Positions 11,456-23,081 of a DNA stretch of 64,000 nucleotides are shown piece by piece. Positions within the stretch are counted from its first letter, which is position 1. Every line of letters starts with the position of its first letter. The DNA is from Kryptolebias marmoratus (lineage: Eukaryota > Chordata > Actinopteri > Cyprinodontiformes > Rivulidae): NCBI RefSeq assembly GCF_001649575.2, contig NC_051444.1, positions 23,078,345-23,142,344 of the forward strand, given 5' to 3'. A program made the position numbers and the translations under genes. The notes below the pieces were generated by a model, which saw only the letters and a program-made list of their open reading frames with translations, did not search any database and was not told where the DNA came from.

Positions 11456-13838
11456 AAGCAGTAACAGAGTGGAACTGTGAATGACAAGACATACAATCCT
11501 CTCTATCTATGCAAAACAAAGGTGATTGTTCTCAGATGCATGCCTGCTCATCTTTTTACAGGAAATGTTTCTGTGCAGCTTATCAATGAAAGTCATCGCT
11601 GGTGCTTCCTTTAAGGTGACAAGCCAATGACAGGTTGTGCTTGCTTCGTCTTTTCCACTTCCTGCCTCTGCCTTGTGGTTGCTGATGTGAAAAGTGTTTT
11701 TTTTCCCACAATAATAAGAAAGCCACTAAATTAAATGGTTCTTTTCAAAGCAGAGGCAATACCAAGAAACTGCTGCTGACTTAATGAAATATCACCAATA
11801 ACAACTTGTGTTTAGTACAAAAGGTCATTGAAACATTTTAAATAAACGTGTAGCAACTACTAAATGTTTTTATTGTTTATGTTTTTAAAAAAACACTTTT
11901 AATAAGGCTGCCAACAATGGCAACATCCTGTTGTGAAAGGCAAGTACAAAAGCTGAAACCTTACATTCAGATTGTTTCCATCTATTGCTTTATTTCCTTT
12001 TTTTCTTGTGGCAGCAGTCAGTTCTAGTTTGTCTCAAATACCCTCTCCCTGCAGATTTACCTAATAGGAAATACTTTTTTTTTTTACTTTGATGTATAAA
12101 ATTGTGTAATGAAATGAAACTAAAATCTTGGCAAACTTCATTCGTGAACTAACACAACATGACTTCCTGTGATGGAGCAAAGATGCATTTTTTCTTTTAA
12201 ATGGAGCGTTATTGTTTGACAGACAGAGCTGTTAAAGGTTCCTGATGGGAGGCGGCGGCAGCCGTAGAGACTCTCAGTGAAGCGGAATATTGATTCTCTC
12301 CGCTGCTCTATTGATCCAGAAGGTTTTCCCTCCGCTACAGTTTGCCAATCACAGCCCTGTTAGAGAAATACACTCAGGTGGGATTGTCAGTGATGCATCG
12401 CCAGGACATAAATGGGAGGCTATGATGAGATTACAGATTGTTATCTGTTTTATCAGGTCATTCTAAATCTATTAAAGTGTGCAGAGTATATGATATCATT
12501 GTGCATAATTGGAAAGATAACACCTAATGACGGAAAGCATGAAGGGCATTTTCATGCCACGCAACTCAGTGTTTGTCACTAATGGTGGAAGTGTAGCTGA
12601 TGTTTCCAATGGCTAAAAGTCTAAAACCCCTAAAGTCTGAACGTCATCATTTTTCAGTTCCAGAAAACCTAGAAATCTTGATAGTAATAACATAAATAAA
12701 CATAAGTTAAGCAAGCCTTGCCGGAGGCAGCTACGTGACGCAAACTGCCCACACGTGGAGCTGTGTGGTTGTAGAAGCAGAGGAGGATATCAGACAGACA
12801 GCGCAGAGGGGACACTTTTAAAGGTGGTTTTACACCACATAGCAAACATGAATACATTTCCTGAAACAGTGCTTCATTTCTATTGAAATGTTATTCAGTT
12901 AAAACCAATTGTCAAATGTATATCTGCATGCCTTCAGTATGTGATAGATTAAACAAAAGAAAATTGTGAAAAAAAAAAGATTTTTGGTTATTTTCTGCAG
13001 ATAAGCTAAAATACTATGTTGATAAAGAGAGTAGTAATCTTTGCATTGTAGTCATGTTTCAAACTAAGTGTTTGACCTTAATTAGTATCACAGGACCCTT
13101 CAAACCTTTCATCAGACTATTTAAAGGTAACAAACAGCCACTGTGTAGTTTGGTGATGTTGTGTGTGCACCACACTGAACAAAGAGCAGAGAAAGCAAAG
13201 AGCTCTGAGGAGCTCAGAGATCATAGATATCCACGGTAAGGATAAAGGCTACAAGACCATCTCCAAGCAGCTTCATGTTCCTCTAACCAGCTGCCAGTAT
13301 TTTGAAACTGTATAAGGTCCATGGCTCTGTAGCCAACCTCTCAGGATGTGGACGCAAGAGAAAATGCAACTCCAGGTTGATCAGACAGGTAGTGCAGATG
13401 GTAGAAAAAAAGAGCCAAGGAAAAGATCCAAAACCCTTTAAGCTGACCTCCAATGCATGTAGACATGCTGCTGTGTGAATTTCAGTGTGCAAAGTGCTAG
13501 AGGGTACGTGGTATTGCTAACTTACTATAAGTATAGCCAAAATAATGACACATGTCATCGTTAACACACATGAGTTAGGTTTTTTTTTTTTTTTTTTGGT
13601 CAGATAACATGCTTAAGTAAAATCAGGATCTTATTAAAATAGAAAGAAGTCATTGTGCTTTGAGGCGGCGACTAGTTTCCTGTAATAATTTCCACCTCTT
13701 TTCTTTTTTTTTTTTTGCTTTCTGACAACAAGAAACAGAAATTTGTGTGAATGAGAGAAGCTTTTTTATAATTCAGTTATATTAATCTTTGACATATGAG
13801 CTCACATTCAAGCTGGAGAGAGTTTGAGTCTCTGGATG
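11456..13838. other. Mostly unique non-coding sequence
   Basis: Holds a candidate regulatory stretch (12236-12470) and a T-run of about 18 (13579-13598). No exon recognised. Confidence 0.5.
12236..12470. promoter_or_regulatory. Candidate conserved non-coding element
   Basis: A less AT-rich block with compact words (GGAGGCGGCGGCAGCC, TATTGATTCTCTCCGC, GCCAATCACAG, AGATTACAGATTGTTATC) between AT-rich flanks, with no open frame. The call is by texture only. Conservation in other fish would decide it. Confidence 0.22.
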
Positions 13839-14015
13839 GGGCGTTGGTTTGGTGGTCAGTACTGTCGCCTCATAAAGAAGATCTCTGGTTCAGGTCCTGT
13901 CTGAATGGAGTTTGCTGTTTTCTCAGTGCATGTGTGGGTCTTCATCTTCAGCTTCCTCCTCAGTTCATTATAGATTAATTGATGATTCTTAATTGACTGC
14001 AGTAAAGAATGGACG
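13839..14015 (+). mobile_element. tRNA-headed SINE-like repeat
   Basis: The head reads 'ggtggtcagtactgtcgcctca', then a B-box-like GGTTCAGGTCC, then a body with 'tggagtttgctgttttctc' and 'gcatgtgtgggt'. The tail 'attaattgatgattcttaattg' differs from that of the related copies at 28360 and 49640. Polymerase III A- and B-box-like words support a SINE, not a tRNA gene: no cloverleaf can be completed. Confidence 0.65.
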
Positions 14016-14798
14016 TATATACATGGTTGTTAATTTTGAGTGTCTTTGTGTGATGCTCTGGTGTACTTTTAAATTATTGTCAGGATCAAACCTCCTACCC
14101 CTGGGCTAAAGCTGTTAAAACTATACTGATGCATTCTTTTTTCTTTGGATTGTCGGAAATGGTTGTTTATAACATGAATCTGACTTTTTTCTCAATCTCA
14201 AACCGTAGTCGTCAGAAAGATTACCCTTTTTATGTAATTTTCTCCTTACGTATTTATAATAATTTCCTGGTAGCATGGCAAAGGCAGAAAAAGTAGGGAG
14301 AAAAAGCTAAAGAAATGAGAATTGGAGAATGCTAACTACAAATCAGACAAACTTCAGGTTGTTTCATCAAAAAATAAGGAATCCCATCAATGAACAAGAT
14401 TTGAACGTGATGATAAAATTCACAAGAAAATACATCAGCTCACAGAAAAACTTCTCCCCACTGGACCATCAACAATCTACAGCATACAGCTTATTGCTTC
14501 TGTTCGTACAAGGCCATTTCTTATATAGAATAGCCAAAATATTAGGAATTGCTTTCTTGTCAAATGGAAAACAAGTTGGATCTCACCCTGCAGCCAACAG
14601 CGGTGGGTTTTTGGATCCCCTGTAAACACAGATGCACCTCCCAAGCCTATAATCAGGTATTTAAAGAATGTTAGAACTGTCTTGGGATTTGCCTAACAAT
14701 GTCTCATTACTAGTGCATGAGCTTCTCTTTTTTCTCTCAGCTAATGCAATTCGTCAAGGGGAGCAGACGAGGGAGGGTGCGAGGGTGCCGGAGAATGA

Positions 14799-14816
14799 GG
14801 GGTGGGAGGGTGGGGG
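14799..14816 (+). other. G-quadruplex-forming motif
   Basis: GGGGTGGGAGGGTGGGGG has four G-runs of three or more with one-base loops, a canonical parallel quadruplex pattern. It lies in a purine-rich tract (about 14758-14840). Confidence 0.75.
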
Positions 14817-14869
14817 AGGTGGAACACGAGGAGGAGGACAAAAACACTTATTAATTTGCACGAAATGGA

Positions 14870-15130
14870 ATTAGCAGCGGGGAGTTAAAAGCGGCAGAGT
14901 TTCTAATTTTACCCTTGCCCCCTTGTGCTGATGGTAAATGGAGATTTGTCACACTCCACTTGGCTGGGAACCCAGCTTGATGAGCTGTCTCTCTTGCAGG
15001 AGCCCCGCTCAGTCTCCAGCATTAGCCACGATGCCAGCGCTCACATCCCTGCCACAACCCCACAGAGCTGTCAGGGAGTGGGAGGAAGTGTCATCAGATG
15101 CCACATTGCACTGTTGACACTGAATAAATA
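14870..15130. promoter_or_regulatory. Candidate conserved non-coding element
   Basis: A compact GC-richer block. It includes 'tctctcttgcag' followed by an open frame of 43 codons to a TAG at 15129. The open run has no donor site and no recognisable similarity, so a conserved element is about as likely as a terminal exon. Confidence 0.2.
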
Positions 15131-15329
15131 GGAAGATGTACGAGGCAAGACTTGTACAGGTTTTTTTTTTTTTCATATCCTTCTGATCTTTTCTTCATTT
15201 AGATGTTGGATAGATGGTAAATATTCTGTATTTCATGCTGAAATCCATTCAAAGAGCCCATGATATCAAAAACAAAGTTATGTATTTACGCCGCAGCCAT
15301 CCGTTGAGACGGTTAAAGACATACTATGG

Positions 15330-15720
15330 TTTTGATACCAAACGTTTAAGCTAATCTCACTGGGCTGCGACTGCTGGTGAACGGCATTGGCAAGGGCATT
15401 TTGAAAATCTCTCCAGGTTCCCCGTTTCCTTATACGAGTCGCAGGGCCTCGCTCTCATGTCGCTGGAATACATTTGCGAGACCAATTGTCCCTCAAAGTA
15501 ACCAATCACCCCAGGCATCTGAAAGCAGTGTCAATGTAGTTCCTATACTTCTATAGAGCTAAAGCTGTGCTGTTCTTGTTGATATGTTTGCGAACTCTGG
15601 GTGAATTTTTGGCCTGAACCTCACCAGTTTGTGCAAATGTGTCGTTCTGTGTGATTCCACGTGAAAATTAGCTCATTTTCTTGCAATTTCGTGTCTCCAA
15701 CTAGTCTCCTATAGTTGTAT
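15330..15720 (+). repeat. Possible family B repeat copy
   Basis: It ends with 'gtgtctccaactagtctcc', the terminal motif also seen at 40421 and in reverse complement at 35184. Inner matches are weak, so membership is uncertain. Confidence 0.3.
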
Positions 15721-16629
15721 CCCAGTTAGATACTGGTTTTAGTTAGAGATTGGTGATTTTTATTGATTTTTTTATGGCATGGACAGTAACGAATAGTGCA
15801 CATAAAAAAGCTTTCGTAGGTCAAAAAGCCAACAAGTCAATGATGATGGAACAACACTTTCAGAGTTAAAAAAGTTGTGACTCTATCTTTTCTTATGACA
15901 TGAGGAAGGTTTATGACAGTTAAGCTTTTCTGTTATTGTGCTGATAAAAAGGTGACTCCTAAATATATTTCTGACTCATCTTGTTGTGAACACAAGGCTG
16001 TTCCAAGTATTTTGTTGGATCTAGCAACAGAATATTGGACATAGATGAGCGTTTTTTCTTTTTTTTTTGCTTTGAAAGGTTGTTACCTGTGTGAAATAGC
16101 CTTGACGTATCTAAACAGCAGCTATTATAAAAGCTAATCAAACAATAAGGGAATGATCTCAATGCTCCCTCACTTATCTTCTTCAGCGTATAGCAAACAC
16201 AGCACTAACTTTTATGAAACAAAAGGATAATATTTCTTTGTGGTCACATTTTTCAAAGTGACGCTTGTACAAGAAAAATACAAGGTGAGCCTGAGCAGAT
16301 GTTAGAAAGAGGTTATAAGGCCTTTATTTAAACTTTTTATATTACCAATCCTTTTATTAATGTAATATTTTATACTATAGATTTAAAACAAAAATGCTAC
16401 ATATAATAAAGCCTTTGTGAAATATGGTTACACATTAATTGAGCTACTTTTTGTTTAATATTTTTACCCTCACCACTTGTAGTAAGATTCTTGTTGCAAC
16501 AGTTTTTTTTGGTTGTTTTTTTTTTACAAATTCCCTATGATTTTTTTTTTCTGTCTTTGTTAAACCTCCTGACCTCTTCAACTGGGATCAAGAGAAAGGG
16601 CGTAGGAAGATAGTAAATAGTCCACACTT

Positions 16630-16890
16630 GTGTTGCACCTTTTAAACCCGCCTAAGTTCTGCAAAGCACTTTGCAGTGCTTCTCACTCACCCACTGACAC
16701 ACTCACACAGTGCTTTCTCTTCTGTATTTTACACTCTATATAAAGCACTTTTCATGTTCTCACTCATACACTGATAAGCATATCGGAGACACTTGGGGGT
16801 TCAGTGTTTTGCCCGAGGACACTTCAGCACGCAGCAGGGTTTAGGAATTAAACCCATGATTTTTAAATTGGAAGACGATGTTTTTACCAC
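16630..16890 (-). mobile_element. tRNA-derived SINE, antisense copy
   Basis: Read on the minus strand it starts 'gtggtaaaaacatcgtcttccaa', followed by a B-box-like GGGTTTAATTCC, then the body that on the plus strand reads 'cttgggggttcagtgttttgcccgaggacacttc'. That body is very common in teleost SINE-type repeats. The 'tatataaagcactttt' tail lies at about 16735-16755. The A-box region is decayed. Confidence 0.7.
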
Positions 16891-16917
16891 CATTATTCCA
16901 CTGGATGGAATAATGGT
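16889..16917. repeat. Perfect 12-base inverted repeat
   Basis: ACCATTATTCCA (16889-16900) and TGGAATAATGGT (16906-16917) flank a 5-base loop, directly abutting the SINE head. Confidence 0.9.
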
Positions 16918-17342
16918 TCTTTCCCAAGGTCCTTTCAACCTTTTGATTGTGGATTCTGGGAGTTCTGGGGTCTTTTGAGTTGCTGGAAAGGTCCTGAAGT
17001 TGATTTTATTTCACTATATGCACTTCAATGATGTCACGTTTTCTTAAAATACATTGCTTTATATAAAAAAAGAAGCACTCTAATTTACATCACTTGTATC
17101 GCATCACAACTAACTGGTTGATGTACATGAGTACACATGTTCTGTTTGTGCATGCCTTTCCTAGTCCATTTCAAAAGTTTTCAGTAATTTAGCAACTCTT
17201 TTGACATTTTGTAAGTTTTAACATGTGATATTTTCTTTATCAACAATATATTTTTTTTACTTAATATAATTATTTGTTTGCCACAATGTTTAGCTTTAAT
17301 GGAGGGAAGACTAGAAATTCCCAGGTAGGGATTGTTGGAGTG
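16918..17342. other. Unique non-coding sequence, nothing recognised
   Basis: AT-rich with no open frame of note. Confidence 0.5.
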
Positions 17343-17398
17343 CATCCATCCATCCATCCATCCATCCATCCATCCATCCATCCATCCATCCATCCATC
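17343..17398. repeat. (CATC)14 microsatellite
   Basis: Fourteen uninterrupted CATC units (56 bases). Read on the minus strand they give an artefactual MDGW peptide repeat, not a gene. Confidence 0.98.
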
Positions 17399-19274
17399 AC
17401 ATCCAGATAAACAAGGATATTTATATGGTTAAATTCCAATATTGCAAACTGCTGGCACCCACAGGGAAACAAACTCTATAGCCAGCATGCTGTAAAAAGG
17501 ACTGCGGATCAATAGCACACACACCTACAGTCACCTCCAAAGAGCTGGGAGTACAAAAACAAAATCTGCTGACCTCTCACCCACCTAGCAGCCCTGTCTT
17601 GTAGGAGTATTTTCAACCGATTTCAAAGGGCACAGCCAGTGGAGATAAACATATATGGACTTAAATGTCCCAGCTCTGCTAAGATGAAGTGGCTCTGTTG
17701 GTGCCCTCGCTCCTTTGATACATCGATCAATATATATGTGATGATGTGATCAACTGCTGGCATTACATGAGGCAGTTCTGGAACAGTTATTGCTTTCCAA
17801 ATCCCTTCTTCCATCTCCTGCAAATCTGAGTGTAAAATGTGTTTATTGATCTTGCTTCTTGCAGATATCTGGCCCTTTGTTGCTGCACAGTTCTTCTGAA
17901 CAAGGCTTTGCCGAAGAACAAAAGCGAGACAGAGATGAGGAGCAGCATGGAGGGAAAACATTGTCAGACAACGCTTTAATTGGAAGCATCAAAAGCGCAA
18001 AGCAAGTGTTTATCTTCTGTATTCCTCATTTTGCATGGATAAGGTTTGTTTATCCATTTGCCAAAGTTCCTCAAAGCCTGGGTCAGGTCAGTGTGGCTAC
18101 AAGGCCACAGACATCCCTCCCTGATTAGAAGGAAGCAGCTGAGATGTGCACACACAAACAAACACACACACAGACGTAAATGCACACTGCGCCTGCAGCT
18201 CTTGCCTGGCGATAAGAATCCCGATGTGTCTGACAGCGAGGCTGACTGCAGAGTGTGAGGGAATTAGAGGGATTAGGGGGTTATAGAGTAGCGTGATAGC
18301 CTCTGGGATGACGGAGGGATTAGCCCGATTATCTCACTCTCTTTCTCCCAGCCAGGCAGGCGTAGTCGGGAGCTGAAAGCTGCCAGATGTGGCACCTACA
18401 GATAGAGAAAGGGACGCAACCTGAGGGGAGGAGGGGGAGGAAGGAAAGCAGGGGGAGAAACAACTGGGGAAAGCAGGAGTGGGGAAGGGGAAGGTTATAA
18501 AAATAGTAGAAAGGGGGGTGGGTAAGAAATGGGAGGAAAGTGCGTGGGGAGGGACAGGCGAGGTAATGATAGTGGTGAAAAAGAGAGCAGAGACGAGATA
18601 GGAGGCAGAACTCCCTCTTGGCTTGGCTTCACTCTCATTCCCTCCAGTGCACACCAACTCCCTGTTCAGCCTAATAAGGGATTTCACCAAGGTGGTGCTT
18701 AGACCAGCTTTACATTTTAATTTGCAGATTTCCCTGGCAGTTACAGGGGGCTGTGTACTGTATGTCATCCTCTGTTTATGCAGTTCTTATTAGCAGGAAT
18801 GCAATTCTGGGCCTCGGCTGTTGTGCAGATAGTAATTGTTTACCAACATGCATGTGCAAAGCAGCTTAATCTGTAGTGACTACATATACAGCAAATTAAC
18901 AGCAGGATTTAATCTCAGGGGGAATGAAATGTGGAATAGCTAACTTTTACATTTAAAGCAATAAAAAGCATTGCATGACAGATGAACTGTTTTCATCTTC
19001 AGACTGAGCTCTAGTTTGTGCCTATTACTGTGCTTCTTGTGTCTTTGTTGTGCATTTCAGTGTAATTTTCTGAGTTGGCCGGTTCTATGCAGGTTGAGCG
19101 TGAAAGCGTTGCGTTGTTTTAAACTATGTGGCGTGCAGACTCAAAAGCTGAGCAGAAGTATTTACACAGGGCTCCAGTTTGTTACCAGTCTTTGGAGCAG
19201 CAGTGAACCTCATGTGGAAGCAGAGGTTCAAATTATTAAGACATCTTTTACCAGCCTAGATAATTCGTTGGTTT
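17399..19274. other. Mostly unique non-coding sequence
   Basis: Includes a G-rich purine tract on the plus strand (about 18418-18560) with several GGGG runs. That low complexity creates the long minus-strand open stretch at 18334-18768. Nothing else recognised. Confidence 0.5.
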
Positions 19275-19500
19275 GTTAGCTAAATATCTCATAAACCACA
19301 AGACAGATTAAAAGGAAATTATTGAAAAGTGATCAATGGATGTGCGTCTACAACTGATTAACTTCTGGAGTCAACCTGATTCAAGATGGTCGCCACAGCT
19401 TATCAAGCTTAGAAAACACAAAGAACACTATAACTCAGTCTGTTGTACAGATGATGAGCTAAAATCTGGTGTGGTAGTAGCTGAGAGTTATAAAGTAAAA
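19275..19500 (-). repeat. Family A repeat, copy 2
   Basis: The antisense copy reads 'gttagctaaatatctcataaaccac', 'gatgtgcgtctacaactgatta', 'gattcaagatggtcgccacag', 'gctaaaatctggtgtggtagtagctgagag'. One monomer, truncated at the palindromic end. Confidence 0.8.
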
Positions 19501-19529
19501 GGCAGCAGACCATATGCCTTCCATCAAAA

Positions 19530-19925
19530 AATAAAAGGTCTTTAAATCTTTACATCCAAAAAATTGGTAAAATTAAACAAATGCATCCATAAGAATACCA
19601 TCTAATCAGCCGGTGCGAGAGAAAAAAACAGGTCAAACAATCCAAAACTAAATGGCAAAGTATGTGAACCTCTTAATTTGAAGGCAAAATTAGAGTCGGG
19701 TGTTTTCAGTCTGAGAGATGACAGTCAGCTGTGAGTTTACTTAGAGAGCAGCAATCCATCAAAGTCTGACATGAAAAAGGAATTATTGATGCTTACCAGG
19801 ATGAAAGACGTTCCAAAATTGTCTCTGAAGACTCCACCAATCCACAGACAGCCAGATTGTGTGCAAATGAAGAAAATTTAAAACCATTTTACCCTCTCTA
19901 GGAGGTGAGGAGGGGAAAAAAGAGT
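19530..19925 (+). mobile_element. Tc1-like transposon remnant, 5' part
   Basis: The untranslated leader of a Tc1-family element is followed by the N-terminal, DNA-binding part of a transposase on the plus strand. Readable are IIDAYQDERRSKIVSEDS and, directly after, TNPQTARLCANEENLKPF, which correspond to the helix-turn-helix region (the HQST-RQIVYKWRKFKT type) of fish Tc1 elements. Stops follow. The catalytic region is absent, and an antisense LINE begins about 120 bases downstream. Confidence 0.7.
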
Positions 19926-20048
19926 TGATTGATTGAACAGATGTTCCATCACATCTCAGCATGGATGTCTTTGGAAACCATGACGGTGATCATTAGTTTA
20001 CTACAGCATCTGCAGTCACTATAGGATAGGAGCACGAGTATTGCTTCA

Positions 20049-20990
20049 TTGTTTAAATGAAATTCGATTCAGCTTATTTATTTAGCACCAAATCAGAACA
20101 ATATGCAACAAAAATAATAAGTCCAAAATCGATTTGGAACAGATCTAATTATAATCAGTTCAATTATAACACGGTACAATCACATGCAACACATTATGAA
20201 AAACAGGTTGGTAAAAGTTATCTAAGGACACCAGCAGATTGCGTCAAATCTTCACTTCGGCACCAAGCACAATGGCGACAGTGGAAAGGAATGACTCCCT
20301 TTTAGCAGGAAGAAACCTCCAGCAGAACCAGGCTCAGGATGAGCGTCCATCTTCTTTGAAAGGCTGGGGGTCAAGGGGACAGGAAAGAGACACAAACAGA
20401 CACGTGTTGGGCATGGTGAAGAAAAACACAGGTTAATAGCAGCAATAATTATAAATACAAACACGGAGAGTAGAGAGAGTGAAGACAGCAGCAGAGGGAG
20501 GAAATGTGGTCAGTTTGTCCTCCAGCAGTCTGAGCCTAAAGCAACAGAACTAAGGGAGAGCTCAGGAAACCCAAACCAACCCAACTATAGGGTTTATCAA
20601 AAAGGAAAGTCTTAAGCCCAGTTTTGAAACTAGACAGAGGACTAGACTGAGGACTTTGGAGAGTTTGTCGGACATTCAAAGAAGAATTATAATGGTGCAG
20701 CCTAGATCACATGGACCTGTTTTTCTGCATTTGAGACAAGATGTGTCTAATTTTAGTAATATTGCGCAGGTGGAAGAAGGCGTACCTGGTAACATCTTTA
20801 ATGTGGGAGTTAAACAACACATATTGACACCAAGTATAACACCAAGGTTCCTTACACAAGTACTGGAAGCCAAATGAATGTCATCGAGGAAAAAGTGAAA
20901 GGCTGCAAAGTTTGTTCCTAAGATGCTCAGGTCCAAAAAGCACAACCTTGGTCTTGTCTGGATCTAATCCTCTAGGATAAATACCTACAG
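20049..20990 (-). mobile_element. L2-type LINE, antisense 3' end
   Basis: On the minus strand the relic begins near 20970 with a DKTKVVLFG-like stretch, then VRNLGVILGVN (20905-20840), a classic segment after the reverse transcriptase domain of L2/Maui LINEs. A frame-shifted HIKDVTRYAFFHLRNIAKI segment follows. The middle that normally reads RLDYCN...QNAAARVL is missing, and the frame resumes at 'FKTGLKTFLFDKPY' (about 20635). The 3' untranslated part contains 'gagcctggttctgctggagg' and ends in the tail 'tgctaaataaataagctgaat' at 20049-20085. The same 3' end lies in the opposite orientation at 58555-59361. Confidence 0.85.
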
Positions 20991-21829
20991 GAAGCTGTAA
21001 GAGATGAGATATCTAAATACCTTCAATGAACATCAGTAAGTAAATTTAGCTCATCTATACGAAGTGCAGCCTCTCCCTTCATTTGACTGCTCAGTTTTGT
21101 CAAAAAGCTAAAATAACTTGAGTCTGATCAGTCTTTGTTTCCTCTTTATCTGAGCGAAAATGTTTGAAAGTTGACATCTGATTGAAGTGTTGACAGTATC
21201 TGCAAGTGTGAGCGCTTTGTTCTCACTGAAGCAACGTCTAACACAGAAACACAACAAAGCTGCTAATTTATACAGTAGCAGCTAAACTGCTGCTAAGTCA
21301 CTTTGGGAGCCACGGAGTATTACTTTTCACAGCAAAGTTAGTTTTGAAGCCATGTTGAGATGCAAACTACGGACTAAAGAGAAAGAAGTTAGAGTGAGAA
21401 CAAGCTTTGTACAACAGCATGGGCCCAAGTTGCTGCCCTGACGGCACATGGCGACTTTCCTCAACTTCTCTCCCATTTTTTATTTAAATTCCATCTGCTG
21501 GTATTGTTCATGTTTTGAGATAAAGCTGGTTATTCATTCTATAATGGACACATTTACACCTCAAATGTGTTTTGCGCCATGGACAGCAGTACGACTTGTT
21601 ATGATTTGTTGTTCATTTTGCTAATCAGAAGGCAGGCCCATAAAGACCAAATCCATATAGAAAAACAGGACTAAGAAAAATAAGCTTAAATCTATCATTA
21701 TTATCACTTATCACTACTTGATTTTATGTTACAGACAGTCGTAATCCATTGACGGAATGCTAAGCCCTTAATTGTTGGTTAAACCTTTAAAATGGGGTTT
21801 TGAATGATCCTGTGCAATAAAGCGTCATC
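20991..21829. other. Unique non-coding sequence, nothing recognised
   Basis: No repeat family or exon seen. Confidence 0.5.
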
Positions 21830-22125
21830 TTGCACGATGTGTCAGCGCTCCGAGTTGTGAATAACTCAGCTAGAATTCATGAGGTTCAGCCAACAGTCAG
21901 ACAGGGTTGACTTCAAAAGTTCAATGCAAAATTTTCAACAAAATCTTGTGAAATGTGTTACCGCCTGGAGTATGAGTTGGGGATGACTCAGCTTCTTCTG
22001 CACCGAATTTTAGCTCAGCGTCGGTAAAACTGACTGAGTTTATGGGCTATTTTGCAAACAGTCAGACAAACAAGCCTACAGACAGGGGAAGAGCCTTTTC
22101 CCTTTTAACAGCGAGTGATAATTAT
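21830..22125 (+). repeat. Family A repeat, copy 3
   Basis: Landmarks: 'gcacgatgtgtcagcgctc', 'cagacagggttgacttcaaa', 'gagtatgagttggggatgactcagct', 'gtaaaactgactgag', 'aaacagtcagacaaacaa'. Internally rearranged: the 'gatattttgctaac' word is reduced to 'ctattttgcaaacag'. Confidence 0.75.
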
Positions 22126-22599
22126 GATTGTCTTTTTACTAAATCTGCATTTCTGTGGCACTGATGGAACTATTTAGAATAAAAAATGGTGGATGTAAAT
22201 CGTTGCTCATTGCTCCACTCCTAATGAAAGTCAGGAGGACTTGAATTAAATTCTGTTTGGTTTATCTATATAAATATCTATCTGCTGTCTTTAAAATCCG
22301 AACATTATTTGGATTCCAAACAGAGAGAACCATTTGAACCAAGACGGTTTCCAGGATGAGGATGACAAAAGGACTCTGCCCAATATCCAGTTTACAGAAT
22401 ATTCAAAAATCTGATTAAACAATTCAAAATGTCCGACTAGGGTCAGAGTACCATCAGAAGTCCAAAAACGTACAGGTGTGACAGAGCAGAAGCAATAAAA
22501 GAATAAAAAATAAGACGTCCAGAGGAGCAGGCGGTCACCTGCCCAGGTGAGAAGAATGCTGGAATGAATTCAGCATTCACAAACTTGTTTCTCTAGTTT

Positions 22600-22926
22600 T
22601 TTTCTTCAGTATGGTTTTTGCAGACTAACTACTTCTGCATACATGTTAGTTTTCAGCTACTCTTCTGTTACTTCTATCTTCTGGTTACCCTCCTGTTATT
22701 TTAAGCTTCAAGCCAGCTTTTAAAAAAACATTTAGTTAGCCTTTTGCTACTTTTACCAAGTCTGTTGCAATGTTTAGCTAACCATCTGCTACTTTTTGCT
22801 TTTAGTTATCATTTTGCTACATTTAGCTTTTAGCTAACCTTTTGTTATTTTTTAGCTTTCAACGAACCTTTTGTTACTTTTAGCTTTTTGTTAGCATTTT
22901 TCTACTTTTGGCTATTGGCTAGTGTT
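22600..22926. repeat. 28-base minisatellite
   Basis: Degenerate tandem units of the type ccttttgctacttttagcttttagctaa. The last five (22782, 22810, 22838, 22867, 22895) are 28-29 bases long and clearly aligned. Units before 22780 are more diverged. Confidence 0.8.
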
Positions 22927-23036
22927 TGTTTTATTTTATTATTTATTATTATTATTTCAGGTTCTTCAGGAAAATTCAGCAAGGTCTGACACTGCATGTT
23001 TGCAAAAAATAATCCCATTTTTCTAGTTAAAAATTT

Positions 23037-23081
23037 CACACACACACACACATATATATATACATATATGTGTGTGTGTGT
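23037..23081. repeat. (CA)n(TA)n(TG)n self-complementary microsatellite
   Basis: CA repeats pass into TA repeats and then TG repeats, so the tract is its own reverse complement over most of its length. Confidence 0.95.

Larger units (their letters stand above)
14016..16629. other. Mostly unique non-coding sequence
   Basis: Contains a G-quadruplex motif (14799-14816), a candidate regulatory block (14870-15130) and a possible family B copy (15330-15720). No exon assigned. Confidence 0.5.

Noticed and set aside
14925..15131. 68-codon open stretch containing an internal 'cttgcag'
   Set aside because: Kept only as a candidate regulatory block. No donor, no similarity, and the frame is open on both sides of the supposed acceptor.
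17181..17393. MDGW-repeat peptide
   Set aside because: A translation artefact of the (CATC)14 microsatellite.
17623..17961. 112-codon minus-strand open stretch with varied residues
   Set aside because: It has no splice context, no recognisable domain, and a length expected by chance in 64 kb.
18334..18768. 144-codon minus-strand open stretch
   Set aside because: It is S/P/F-rich because the plus strand is a purine tract with few stop words. It has no splice sites and no similarity.
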